A program made the translations under genes and the position numbers. A DNA stretch of 64,000 bases, taken from contig NZ_JAHCST010000015.1 of NCBI RefSeq assembly GCF_018476525.1, forward strand, positions 43,620 to 107,619, read 5' to 3'. The notes beneath the pieces are model-generated. The model ran no database searches. It was given only the letters and a program-made list of their open reading frames with translations, and was not told the origin of the DNA. The DNA comes from Acrocarpospora catenulata (lineage in GTDB: Bacteria; Actinomycetota; Actinomycetes; Streptosporangiales; Streptosporangiaceae). Of the stretch, positions 56,199 through 64,000 are shown piece after piece; within the stretch, counting starts at the first letter, position 1; every line of letters starts with the position of its first letter.

Positions 56199-57845
56199 TC
56201 AGCCCTCCCGCATGGGGATCCGCACGTCGCGGGCCGCCGCCACCTCGGCGGCCTCCGGGTAACCGGCGTCGACGTGCCGGATCACCCCCATGCCGGGATC
56301 GTTGGTGAGCACCCGGTTGATCTTCTCGGCGGCCAGCGGCGTGCCGTCCGCGACGGTGACCTGCCCGGCGTGGATGGACCGCCCGATGCCCACCCCGCCG
56401 CCGTGGTGGAGGGACACCCAGGACGCGCCCGAGGCCACGTTCACCATGGCGTTGAGCAGCGGCCAGTCGGCGATCGCGTCGGAACCGTCCGCCATGCCCT
56501 CGGTCTCCCGGTACGGCGAGGCCACGCTGCCGCAGTCCAGATGGTCCCGCCCGATGACCACGGGGGCCCGCAGGGTGCCGTCGGCCACCATCTCGTTGAA
56601 GCGCTCCCCGGCCCGGTCCCGCTCGCCGTACCCGAGCCAGCAGATCCGGGCGGGCAGGCCCTGGAAATGCACCCGCTCCCCGGCCAGCCTGATCCACCGG
56701 GCCAGCGACTCGTTCTCGGGGAACAGGTCAAGCACCGCCTGGTCGGTGGCGTGGATGTCGGCCGGGTCGCCGCTCAGCGCCGCCCACCGGAACGGGCCCT
56801 TGCCCTCGCAGAACAGCGGCCGGATGTAGGCGGGCACGAATCCGGGGAACGCGAACGCCCGCTCGTACCCGGCCAGTTTGGCCTCGCCCCTGATGGAGTT
56901 GCCGTAGTCGAACACCTCGGCTCCGGCGTCCTGGAAGCCGACCATGGCCTCGACATGCCGGGCCATCGACTCCCTGGCCCGGGCGGTGAACCCCGCCGGG
57001 TCCTTCTCGCGGGCCTCGGCCATGTCCTCGAAGGCGATGCCGAGCGGCAGGTACATGAGCGGGTCGTGGGCCGAGGTCTGGTCGGTGACGATGTCGATCT
57101 CCGCCCCCCGCCGGAGCAGTTCGGGCACCATCTCGGCCGCGTTGCCCGCCACCCCGATGCTGAGCGGGCGGCGCTCGGCCTTGGCCCGGTAGGCGAGGGC
57201 GAGGGCCTCGTCCAGGTCGGCGGCGCGCACGTCCAGGTAGCGGTGCTCGATCCGGCGCTCGATGCTGCGCGGGTCGCAGTCCACGCAGATGGCCACGCCG
57301 CCGTTCATGGTGACCGCGAGCGGCTGCGCGCCGCCCATGCCGCCGAGCCCGGCGGTGAGGGTGATCGTCCCGGCCAGCGAGCCGCCGAACCGCTTGGCGG
57401 CCACGGCCGCGAAGGTCTCGTACGTGCCCTGCAGGATGCCCTGGGTGCCGATGTAGATCCAGGACCCGGCGGTCATCTGGCCGTACATGGTGAGCCCGGC
57501 CGCCTCCAGCCGCCGGAACTCCTCCCAGCTGGCCCAGTCGGGCACCAGGTTGGAGTTGGCGATGAGCACCCTGGGCGCCCACTCGTGGGTGCGGAACACG
57601 CCCACCGGGCGGCCGGACTGCACCAGCAGCGTCTCGTCGGCCGCCAGCGTGGTCAGCGTGCGCACGATGGCCTGGAAGGAGGGCCAGTCCCTGGCGGCCT
57701 TGCCGGAGCCGCCGTACACGACCAGTTGCTCGGGGTGTTCGGCCACCTCGGGGTCCAGGTTGTTCTGGATCATGCGCAGGGCGGCCTCCTGCGGCCATCC
57801 TTTCGCGGTGAGCGCGGTTCCGCGCGGCGCCCTGACGGTGGGCAT
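56199..57845 (-). CDS. hutU: Urocanate hydratase
   Basis: Converts urocanate to imidazolonepropionate, the second step of histidine breakdown, using tightly bound NAD+. It is 548 residues: [20 protein letters not shown], the NAD region [15 protein letters not shown], the active-site Cys in [20 protein letters not shown], and [24 protein letters not shown] lies 6 nt before the ATG, with the hut palindrome just upstream. It is transcribed separately from hutF-hutI; hutH is not in the window. Confidence 0.96.
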   Translation of the reverse strand: MPTVRAPRGTALTAKGWPQEAALRMIQNNLDPEVAEHPEQLVVYGGSGKAARDWPSFQAIVRTLTTLAADETLLVQSGRPVGVFRTHEWAPRVLIANSNLVPDWASWEEFRRLEAAGLTMYGQMTAGSWIYIGTQGILQGTYETFAAVAAKRFGGSLAGTITLTAGLGGMGGAQPLAVTMNGGVAICVDCDPRSIERRIEHRYLDVRAADLDEALALAYRAKAERRPLSIGVAGNAAEMVPELLRRGAEIDIVTDQTSAHDPLMYLPLGIAFEDMAEAREKDPAGFTARARESMARHVEAMVGFQDAGAEVFDYGNSIRGEAKLAGYERAFAFPGFVPAYIRPLFCEGKGPFRWAALSGDPADIHATDQAVLDLFPENESLARWIRLAGERVHFQGLPARICWLGYGERDRAGERFNEMVADGTLRAPVVIGRDHLDCGSVASPYRETEGMADGSDAIADWPLLNAMVNVASGASWVSLHHGGGVGIGRSIHAGQVTVADGTPLAAEKINRVLTNDPGMGVIRHVDAGYPEAAEVAAARDVRIPMREG

Positions 57846-57856
57846 GGCCGTCCTCC

Positions 57857-57872
57857 TGAATGAACGTATTCA
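57857..57872 (-). promoter_or_regulatory. Hut operator-like palindrome 2
   Basis: On the minus strand TGAATACGTTCATTCA lies 12 bp before the hutU start codon, touching the Shine-Dalgarno. It matches the site before the hutF operon at 14 of 16 positions and in placement. The rest of the 265-bp gap up to the ABC transporter gene shows no gene. Confidence 0.65.
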
Positions 57873-58110
57873 CTACTGTCACTCGAAGGATAAGCCGGGG
57901 ATCGGGGATAAAGCGGGGCACCCCGGTGTCCAGTGGTCCGAGGTACCCCTCCCGCGGCCCTGGACGCGAGCCGCACGCACGCGTTGATCCAGGAGCCCGG
58001 TAGTGGCGGAGGAGAGGCTCCGCATCCTCTGAGGTGCCCGTGATCAGGGCCACCCATCGCACGGTCCGGCAAATCTCCGGCAAGGATCACGAGGGCGAAT
58101 ACGGGGCGTT

Positions 58111-59970
58111 TCAGGAAGTGGCCCCGGCCAGGAACTGGGTGGTGGCCAGATCCCGGTAGAGCTCGTCCACGGCGATCAGTTCCTCGTGGGTGCCGGTGGC
58201 CCGGACCCGCCCCGCCTCCATCACGATGATCCGGTCGGCCCCGGTCACCGTGGAGAGCCGGTGCGCGATCACCAGCACCGTGGTCTCCCTGGCCACCTCG
58301 GCGATGACCTCGCGGAGCCTGAGCTCGTTGACCGCGTCCAGCTGCGAGGTGGCCTCGTCGAGCAGGAGCAGCCGGGGGCGGCGGAGCAGCGCGCGGGCGA
58401 TGGCCACCCGCTGCCGCTCCCCGCCGGACAGCAGCACGCCCCGGTGGCCGACCTGGGTGTCCAGCCCCTCGGGCAGCCGGGCCACCAGGTCGTCCAGGCG
58501 GGTGCGGGCGAGCGCCTGGACGACCTCCTCCTCGGTGACGTGCGGCGCGGCGAAGGTGAGGTTCTCCCGGAGGGTGCCGTCCAGCACGGGGGCGTCCTGC
58601 TCGACGTAGCCGACGGCGGCGCGCAGTTCGGCCAGGTCCCACTCCCTGATCGGGCGGCCGCCCACCGCGATCTCGCCGGAGACCGGCTCGTAGAAGCGTT
58701 CCAGCAGCCCGAACACGGTGGACTTGCCCGCTCCCGAGGGCCCCACCAGGGCGGACAGACCGCCCGCGAGCACCTCGAAGCTGACCCCGTCGTGCACGAT
58801 CGGGCGGTCGGGGCCGTACTGGAAGGTGACGTCGGTGAAGACCAGGCCGACCGGCGGGCCCTCGGCGCGGGTGGGGGTGACGGCGGGTTCGGCGGGCAGT
58901 TCCTCGATCTCCCTGATGCGGGTGATGGCCACCAGGCCGTTCTGCAGCTGGGTGATGCTCTGGATCAGCTGGCCGATCGGTGCCACCAGGTAGAACAGGT
59001 AGAGCAGGAAGGCGATGAGCGTGGCGACGGGCATCGAGCCGTCGGCCACCCGCGCGCCGCCCACCCCGAGCACGGCCAGGAAGGCCAGCTGGACCGACAT
59101 CCAGCCGCTGATCCCGGCCACCGACTGCCAGGCCGCCGAGGTGACCCCGCGGTCCCGGGCCCGGGTGGCCGCCGCCGCGACCACCGCGCTCTCCCTGCTC
59201 TCCGCGCCGCTGGCCTTGACCGTACGGAATGCCTGTAAGGCCCGGTCCAGCGCGGAACCCATGTCGCCGAGCGCCATCTGGGCCAGCTTGGTGGCGCGCC
59301 GGATCCTGGGGATGATCAGCAGGTTGATCAGCCCGACCGCGACGATGACGCCGAGCGTGGTCAGCAGCAGCACGCCGTCCATGATCGCCATCATCACGGC
59401 GGCGCCGAGGAACAGGAAGACCGAGCTGACCGCGTTGACCAGGGAGTCGGTGCAGACCGCGCGGAGCAGGGTGGTGTCGGCGGTGACCCTGGACAGCAGG
59501 TCGCCGGGTTTGAGCCGGTCCACCTCGGCCACCCGGAGGCGGAGGATGCGGTCCACCAGCCGGGTCCGGGCGCCGAGCACGATGCCCTCGCCCATGCGCT
59601 CCAGCAGGAACGACCCGGCGGCCGAGATCACCGATCCGGCGAGCACGGCGCCGAAGAGGGTGAGCACCGGACCGGCCAGGGAGCGGCCGGTGCCGAACGT
59701 CTCGATCACGCTCTTGGCCAGCAGCGGCATGGCCAGACCCGTGGCGCTGCCGACGAAGCCGAGCAGGGCGCCGATGATCAGTGTGCGGCGGTGCGGGCGG
59801 ACGTGTTCCAGGAGTAATCGCCAGGCGGCCCGCTCGGCCAGGCCCTTGCCCGGCGCCTTGCCGGCCGGGCCCTCGCCGTTCAGTCCTGGCTCCCGAAGAG
59901 CCTCTTCCCGCCGAACTTCTTGTGCACCGCCTGCTTGCTGACCCCGAGGGCCATCGCTATGCGTTCCCAT
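58111..59970 (-). CDS. ABC exporter with fused membrane and ATPase domains
   Basis: 619-residue half-transporter of the lipid A/multidrug class. Six membrane segments (from LIIGALLGFVGSATGLAMPLL) precede the ATPase: Walker A GPSGAGKST, signature LSGGERQR, Walker B LLLLDEATSQLD, H-loop IAHRLS. The annotated ATG at 59970 makes a 91-bp overlap with the HTH gene; the first 30 residues are probably not translated, and a CTG overlapping the HTH stop (59883) with GGGAG 6 nt upstream is a possible start. A TTA codon occurs near the true N-terminus. The substrate is unknown. Confidence 0.87.
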   Translation of the reverse strand: MGTHSDGPRGQQAGGAQEVRREEALREPGLNGEGPAGKAPGKGLAERAAWRLLLEHVRPHRRTLIIGALLGFVGSATGLAMPLLAKSVIETFGTGRSLAGPVLTLFGAVLAGSVISAAGSFLLERMGEGIVLGARTRLVDRILRLRVAEVDRLKPGDLLSRVTADTTLLRAVCTDSLVNAVSSVFLFLGAAVMMAIMDGVLLLTTLGVIVAVGLINLLIIPRIRRATKLAQMALGDMGSALDRALQAFRTVKASGAESRESAVVAAAATRARDRGVTSAAWQSVAGISGWMSVQLAFLAVLGVGGARVADGSMPVATLIAFLLYLFYLVAPIGQLIQSITQLQNGLVAITRIREIEELPAEPAVTPTRAEGPPVGLVFTDVTFQYGPDRPIVHDGVSFEVLAGGLSALVGPSGAGKSTVFGLLERFYEPVSGEIAVGGRPIREWDLAELRAAVGYVEQDAPVLDGTLRENLTFAAPHVTEEEVVQALARTRLDDLVARLPEGLDTQVGHRGVLLSGGERQRVAIARALLRRPRLLLLDEATSQLDAVNELRLREVIAEVARETTVLVIAHRLSTVTGADRIIVMEAGRVRATGTHEELIAVDELYRDLATTQFLAGATS

Positions 59971-60122
59971 GAAATCCCCCGCACACGTGCTCGCCGTACC
60001 TGCACAGCCGCCAAACGATCCGCCTGGCGGCGTAGTTCCGCCGCGGCGGCGAGCGCGCGCAGCGGATCGTCGTCGGCCGCCTGGGTCACCAGAGCCACGA
60101 GTTCTCCGTTCATAGTGGTCAA
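59880..60122 (-). CDS. Small helix-turn-helix protein upstream of the ABC exporter
   Basis: 80 residues. A helical N-terminus (PLRALAAAAELRRQADRLAAVQVRRARV) leads into an HTH, SWERIAMALGVSKQAVHKKF. Such short HTH proteins are common beside transporters in actinobacteria and probably autoregulate. Two 23-bp direct repeats with internal palindromes begin 6 bp upstream of the start and are a likely binding site. It is translationally coupled to the exporter gene. Confidence 0.85.
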   Translation of the reverse strand: MTTMNGELVALVTQAADDDPLRALAAAAELRRQADRLAAVQVRRARVRGISWERIAMALGVSKQAVHKKFGGKRLFGSQD

Positions 60123-60127
60123 CCTAC

Positions 60128-60178
60128 GTTTACCTACCCAAGTAGGTCAATTTCAGTTTACTCAATCAAGTGAGTCAA
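60128..60178. promoter_or_regulatory. Duplicated operator-like repeat upstream of the HTH-ABC operon
   Basis: Two 23-bp copies, GTTTAC-N6-CAAGT-N1-N1-GTCAA in outline, lie at 60128-60150 and 60156-60178 (period 28). Copy 1 contains the palindrome ACCTAC-CCAA-GTAGGT and copy 2 ACTCA-ATCAAG-TGAGT. They cover the region just upstream of the HTH start codon and suggest autorepression. The remaining 340-bp gap contains no gene. Confidence 0.6.
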
Positions 60179-60350
60179 CTGCAGTTGACCCTCGTACGCT
60201 CCTGGCGAAGTGGTGAATCTTTCATCGGATTCCGCCCGACACGGAGGGCGACATTTCCCATCTCCCGCCGCGAATCCCTGACGCGCACCCCCGTACCGGG
60301 CCGACAACTGGCCGCAACACTCTGTACACACCTGCGAAATCCCCCGAGTC

Positions 60351-60364
60351 TGGGAGCGCGCCGG
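60351..60364 (+). promoter_or_regulatory. Degenerate CebR-like box
   Basis: TGGGAGCGCGCCGG matches the Streptomyces CebR operator TGGGAGCGCTCCCA at 11 of 14 positions. It lies about 100 bp upstream of the mannanase gene. CebR is a LacI-family repressor of cellulase genes; use here is inferred. Confidence 0.35.
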
Positions 60365-60433
60365 GCCGTCCCAAGAAGACCGGTTCACCTCACGTGGTCG
60401 TTGCCGCATGAGGACCCTTCTCCGGCCATTTGC

Positions 60434-60445
60434 TTAACCGGTTAA
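60434..60445. promoter_or_regulatory. Palindrome before the mannanase gene
   Basis: TTAACCGGTTAA is a perfect 12-bp palindrome with a central CG, the form bound by many LacI-family repressors. It ends 16 bp before the mannanase start, so a bound repressor would block initiation. Confidence 0.55.
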
Positions 60446-60461
60446 CGACGAAAGGTAGACC

Positions 60462-62372
60462 ATGAGAAAACGGCTCGCACTCGCGGGTGCGACGGTCCTC
60501 GCCTTAGTGGCGTCCCTGCTCACGACCGCACTGCCCGCCGAGGCGGCGGTGGGTCTGCGGATCAGCGGCCGGAACATCGTCGAGGCCAACGGCAACAACT
60601 TCATCATCCGTGGCACCAGCCACGCGCACACCTGGTACCCGACCCAGACCAGCTCCATCGCCAACATCAAGGCCAAGGGCGCCAACGCGGTCCGGGTGGT
60701 GCTCAGCGGCGGCCGGTGGGCCGCCAACAGCGCCTCCGACGTGGCCAACGTCATCTCCCTCTGCAAGGCCAACAAGCTGGTCTGCATCCTGGAGAACCAC
60801 GACACCACCGGGTTCGGCGAGCAGGGCGGCGCGGTCAGCCTGGACGCGGCGGTCAACTACTGGATCAGCATCCAGAGCGTGCTGACCGGCCAGGAGAACT
60901 CGGTCATCATCAACATCGGCAACGAGCCGTTCGGCAACAACGCGGTCACCCCGAACTGGACCCAGGCCACCAGCGCTGCCATCACCCGGATGCGCAACGC
61001 CGGCTTCCAGCACCTGCTCATGGTGGACGCGCCCAACTGGGGTCAGGACTGGCAGTTCATGATGCGCGACACGGCCTCCCAGGTGGCCGCCGCCGACCCG
61101 CAGCGCAACACGGTCTTCTCCATCCACATGTACGGCGTCTTCGACACCGCGGCGGAGATCAACGCGTACCTGAACGCCTTCCAGACCGCCGGGTTGCCGC
61201 TGGTCATCGGCGAGTTCGGGTTCGACCACTCCGACGGCAACCCCGACGAGGACACCATCATGGCCCAGGCGCAGTCCCGGGGCATCGGCTACCTCGGCTG
61301 GTCGTGGAGCGGCAACGGCGGCGGCGTGGAGTACCTGGACCAGGTCACCAACTTCAACCCCAACCAGATGACCTCCTGGGGCACCCGCCTCTTCAACGGC
61401 GCCAACGGCATCGCCTCGACCGCGGTGGAGTGCACGCTCTGCGGCGGCACCACGTCCACCGACACCACCCCGCCGACCACGCCGGGCACCCCGGCCGCGT
61501 CCAACATCACCTCCACCGGGGCCACCCTGACCTGGACCGCCTCCACCGACAGCGGCGGCTCGGGCCTGGCGGGCTACAACGTCTACCGGCGGGTGGGCAC
61601 CACCGACACCCAGATCGCCACCTCCACCACCAACTCGGTCGCCCTGACCGGGCTGACGGCCAGCACCCAGTACCAGGTCTTCGTCCGGGCGCGTGACGGC
61701 GCGGGCAACCTGTCGGGCAACTCGACGCTGACCACCTTCACCACCAGCGCGCCACCGGTGGACACCACCCCGCCGACCATTCCGGGCACCCCGACCGTGT
61801 CCGGCGTGACCTCCACCGGCGCGACCCTGAACTGGACCGCCTCCACCGACAGCGGCGGCTCCGGCCTGGCCGGCTACAACGTCTACCGGCGGGTGGGCAC
61901 CACCGACACCCTGCTCACCCAGTCCACCACCAACTCGGTCACCCTCACCGGGCTGACGGCCAGCACCCAGTACCAGGTCTTCGTCCGGGCCCGTGACGGC
62001 GCCGGGAACCTGTCCGGCAACTCCTCGCTGGCGACCTTCACCACCACCGGTGGCGGCACCGGCGGCGCCTGCACCGCGACCGGCACCGTGCAGACCCAGT
62101 GGGGCGACGGGTACGTCGTGCAGCCCGTCACCGTGACCGCCGGGTCCTCCGCCATCACGGCTTGGACGGTGACCTTCACCCTGCCGGCCGGCCACACCAT
62201 CACCGGTTCCTGGAACGCCACCTTCACGACCAGCGGCCAGACCGTGACGGCCAAGAACATGAGCTACAACGGCAGTCTGGGCGCGGGCCAGAACACCAGC
62301 TTCGGCTTCCAGGTCAGCCGCCCCAACGGCAACACCGCCACCCCGTCGACCTACACCTGCACCTCCCCGTGA
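60462..62372 (+). CDS. Secreted GH5 endo-beta-1,4-mannanase with two FN3 domains and CBM2
   Basis: 636-residue exoenzyme that should cleave beta-mannan. The signal peptide ends near LPAEA. The GH5 domain (about 30-320) has the subfamily 8 look: IRGTSHAHTWYPTQTSSIAN, acid/base Glu in NIGNEPFGN (about 155), nucleophile Glu in VIGEFGFDHSDGNPDEDTIM (about 250). Two nearly identical FN3 modules (335-425, 435-525) and a C-terminal CBM2 (about 535-636, CTATGTVQTQWGDGY) follow. It is flanked by operator-like palindromes and a strong terminator. Confidence 0.93.
   Translation: MRKRLALAGATVLALVASLLTTALPAEAAVGLRISGRNIVEANGNNFIIRGTSHAHTWYPTQTSSIANIKAKGANAVRVVLSGGRWAANSASDVANVISLCKANKLVCILENHDTTGFGEQGGAVSLDAAVNYWISIQSVLTGQENSVIINIGNEPFGNNAVTPNWTQATSAAITRMRNAGFQHLLMVDAPNWGQDWQFMMRDTASQVAAADPQRNTVFSIHMYGVFDTAAEINAYLNAFQTAGLPLVIGEFGFDHSDGNPDEDTIMAQAQSRGIGYLGWSWSGNGGGVEYLDQVTNFNPNQMTSWGTRLFNGANGIASTAVECTLCGGTTSTDTTPPTTPGTPAASNITSTGATLTWTASTDSGGSGLAGYNVYRRVGTTDTQIATSTTNSVALTGLTASTQYQVFVRARDGAGNLSGNSTLTTFTTSAPPVDTTPPTIPGTPTVSGVTSTGATLNWTASTDSGGSGLAGYNVYRRVGTTDTLLTQSTTNSVTLTGLTASTQYQVFVRARDGAGNLSGNSSLATFTTTGGGTGGACTATGTVQTQWGDGYVVQPVTVTAGSSAITAWTVTFTLPAGHTITGSWNATFTTSGQTVTAKNMSYNGSLGAGQNTSFGFQVSRPNGNTATPSTYTCTSP
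61460..62043 (+). repeat. 300-bp tandem duplication encoding the FN3 modules
   Basis: Copy 1 (61460-61741) and copy 2 (61760-62043) have a 300-bp period. Long identical runs such as AACTCGGTC and TACCAGGTCTTCGTCCGGGC are shared, and the amino acid sequences differ at few sites. This is a recent intragenic duplication. Confidence 0.85.
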
Positions 62373-62411
62373 GGTGTTCGCTGACGGTCTGACCTGCTAG
62401 AACGGCACCAG

Positions 62412-62440
62412 AAATGGCCCCGGGACCCCCGGGGCCATTT
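62412..62440 (+). terminator. Intrinsic terminator after the mannanase gene
   Basis: A 12-bp perfect stem (AAATGGCCCCGG with CCGGGGCCATTT) with a 5-nt loop ends in a T5 run. This is the clearest intrinsic terminator in the window. Confidence 0.9.
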
Positions 62441-62558
62441 TTCTTGGAAACTCGCGGAATCCGCGGGGCTCCATGCGGCGAATAGGCGGTCGAGGGCTCC
62501 GGCCGGACCACTCACCCAGCTAAACGACTGCCTACCGTCCTGAGAGGACAAGACCGAC

Positions 62559-63938
62559 ATGGAGCTCCGGATCAACCGGCGATCCCTGATCGCCGCGGGT
62601 GTCGCGGGGGCGCTGGCCGCCTCCTCGTTCGCCTTCCTCCGCCCGGCCGCCCCCAGCGCCTCCTCGCACCGCGAGGCCCCGCTGATCTCGGGCGACCCCC
62701 GCAACGACAACACCGACGTGTACGCCTTCGTCAGCCCCGACAAGCAGGACACGGTCACGTTGATCGCCAACTGGATCCCGTTCGAGGAGCCCAACGGCGG
62801 CCCCAACTTCTACTTCTTCGACACCAACTCGCGCTACAACATCAAGATTGACAACGACGGCGACGCCAAGCCGGACGTCACCTACCAGTGGACCTTCACC
62901 AACGTCGACAAGCGCGGCAACAGCACCTTCCTGTACAACAACGGGCCCGTCACCTCGCTGAACGACAAGAACCTGCTGTTCAAGCAGAAGTACACGCTCA
63001 AGCGCATCACCGCGAAGGGCGCCACCACCATCGGCACCGGCATCGTGGCGCCGAGCAACACCGGCCCGGCCTCCATGCCGGACTACGCCAAGCTCCGCGC
63101 CGAGGCGGTGGACGGCATCAAGGGCGGCGGCAAGCAGTTCGCCGGACAGTCCGACGAGGCGTTCTTCCTGGACCTGCGGGTCTTCGACCTGCTCTACGGC
63201 GGCAACCTGTCCGAGGTCGGGCAGGACACCACCCGCGGCTACAACGTGCACACGCTGGCCGTACAGGTGCCGAAGAAGGAGATCGCCCTGAAGGGCGACG
63301 TGTCCCGCAACCCGGTGGTCGGCATCTGGTCCACCACCGACAAGTGGAGCCCGAAGGGCTACGTGCAGGTCTCCCGGCTGGGCCAGCCACTGGTCAACGA
63401 GGTCGTCGTGCCGGCCGGTCTGAAGGACGCGTTCAACTCCCTCAGCCCCGACAAGGACGCCGGCATCCCGGCCGTGGTGAAGAAGGTCACCCACCCCGAG
63501 GTGCCCATGCTGCTGGAGGGCATCTACGGCCTGAAGGCCCCCAAGACCCCGCGTAACGACCTGGTCGAGATCTTCCTGACCGGCATCGCGAAGAAGAACG
63601 GCCCGATCAAGGCCGACCTGAACTCGCAGATCCTCAACAAGGACGCGGGCAAGCTGCGCCCCTCCGAGATGCTCCGGCTGAACATGTCCGTCCCGGTCAC
63701 CGCCAACCCGAACCGGCTCGGCGTGCTCGCCGGCGACCTCCAGGGCTTCCCGAACGGCCGCCGTCTCGGCGACGACGTGGTGGACATCGCCCTCCAGGCC
63801 ATGGCGGGGGCCGCCCAGACCGGCCAGCTCGTCCAGGCCCTGGCGGCCGGTGACAAGGTCGACCGGAACGACGTCCCGTTCCTGACGACCTTCCCGTACA
63901 TCCCGGACCCCAGCAACACCGCCGTCAACCAGCCGTGA
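62559..63938 (+). CDS. DUF4331 family exported protein
   Basis: 459 residues. The N-terminus RINRRSLIAAGVAGALAAS fits a twin-arginine signal peptide. The mature start SSHREAPLISGDPRNDNTDV is the DUF4331 hallmark (DNTDVYAFVSP), and GRRLGDDVVDIALQ near the C-terminus is also typical. The function is unknown; homologues are secreted and sometimes linked to metal or stress responses. It lies 187 bp after the mannanase gene, separated by a terminator, so it is a separate transcript. Confidence 0.9.
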   Translation: MELRINRRSLIAAGVAGALAASSFAFLRPAAPSASSHREAPLISGDPRNDNTDVYAFVSPDKQDTVTLIANWIPFEEPNGGPNFYFFDTNSRYNIKIDNDGDAKPDVTYQWTFTNVDKRGNSTFLYNNGPVTSLNDKNLLFKQKYTLKRITAKGATTIGTGIVAPSNTGPASMPDYAKLRAEAVDGIKGGGKQFAGQSDEAFFLDLRVFDLLYGGNLSEVGQDTTRGYNVHTLAVQVPKKEIALKGDVSRNPVVGIWSTTDKWSPKGYVQVSRLGQPLVNEVVVPAGLKDAFNSLSPDKDAGIPAVVKKVTHPEVPMLLEGIYGLKAPKTPRNDLVEIFLTGIAKKNGPIKADLNSQILNKDAGKLRPSEMLRLNMSVPVTANPNRLGVLAGDLQGFPNGRRLGDDVVDIALQAMAGAAQTGQLVQALAAGDKVDRNDVPFLTTFPYIPDPSNTAVNQP

Positions 63939-64000
63939 CATTGGCCGCGCCTCCGGCGCGGCGGGCGTCGAGCATCATGTTGAACATGGCCAGCATGCCG
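63925..64000 (-). CDS. Possible C-terminus of a convergent gene (partial)
   Basis: A minus-strand frame open to the window edge encodes GMLAMFNMMLDARRAGGAAN and ends at a TGA at 63925-63927, overlapping the DUF4331 3' end by 14 bp. The codon usage looks real, but 25 residues are too few for identification. A GC hairpin (63944-63962) overlaps it. Confidence 0.3.
   Translation of the reverse strand, partial: GMLAMFNMMLDARRAGGAANVTAG

Overview
The window is a GC-rich actinobacterial chromosome segment with GTG starts, ATGA/GTGA-coupled operons and few T-tract terminators. A filamentous actinomycete, probably Streptosporangiales-like, is suggested by three conservon operons, a histidine pathway that uses HutF, a mannanase with FN3 and CBM2 modules, and rare TTA codons. 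The taxonomic guess is inference; no rRNA, tRNA, CRISPR array or insertion sequence was seen.

Region 1 (1-20.4 kb) is mostly core genome, nearly all on the minus strand: pyrH (partial), tsf, rpsB; then an accessory stretch (ArsR-type regulator and divergent MFS exporter, family III CoA-transferase, M23 peptidase, methyltransferase, xerC, a frameshifted folD); then the coupled trio yraN-comM-dprA, DUF2469-rnhB, two signal peptidases, rplS, trmD-rimM, the KH protein gene, rpsP and ffh. This order is that of the Streptomyces rpsB-ffh region.

Region 2 (20.4-41.7 kb) is a 21-kb block between ffh and glnD, genes that are neighbours in Streptomyces coelicolor. It holds three complete conservons (CvnA sensor kinase-like, CvnB roadblock, CvnC DUF742, CvnD GTPase), all on the minus strand. 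Between conservons 1 and 2 lies a plus-strand ABC importer operon ending in an O-methyltransferase. Between conservons 2 and 3 lie a macrolide-type glycosyltransferase and a PotD-like binding protein without permeases. CvnD1 and CvnD2 share a 343-bp block with only six differences, which points to recent duplication or gene conversion.

Region 3 (41.8-47.1 kb) is the nitrogen-control operon amtB-glnB-glnD with a GlnR-like site upstream, followed by a group 2 sigma-70 factor.

Region 4 (47.2-57.9 kb) is for histidine breakdown: an amidohydrolase-hutF-hutI operon and a separate hutU. Both are preceded, next to their Shine-Dalgarno sequences, by nearly the same 16-bp palindrome. Between them lie an SDR, a DrrAB-like ABC exporter, an RpiR-type regulator and two tandem paralogous secreted proteins.

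Region 5 (58.1-64 kb) has a multidrug-type ABC exporter coupled to a small HTH protein with a duplicated operator-like repeat upstream, a secreted GH5 mannanase with LacI/CebR-like upstream sites and a strong terminator, and a Tat-exported DUF4331 protein.
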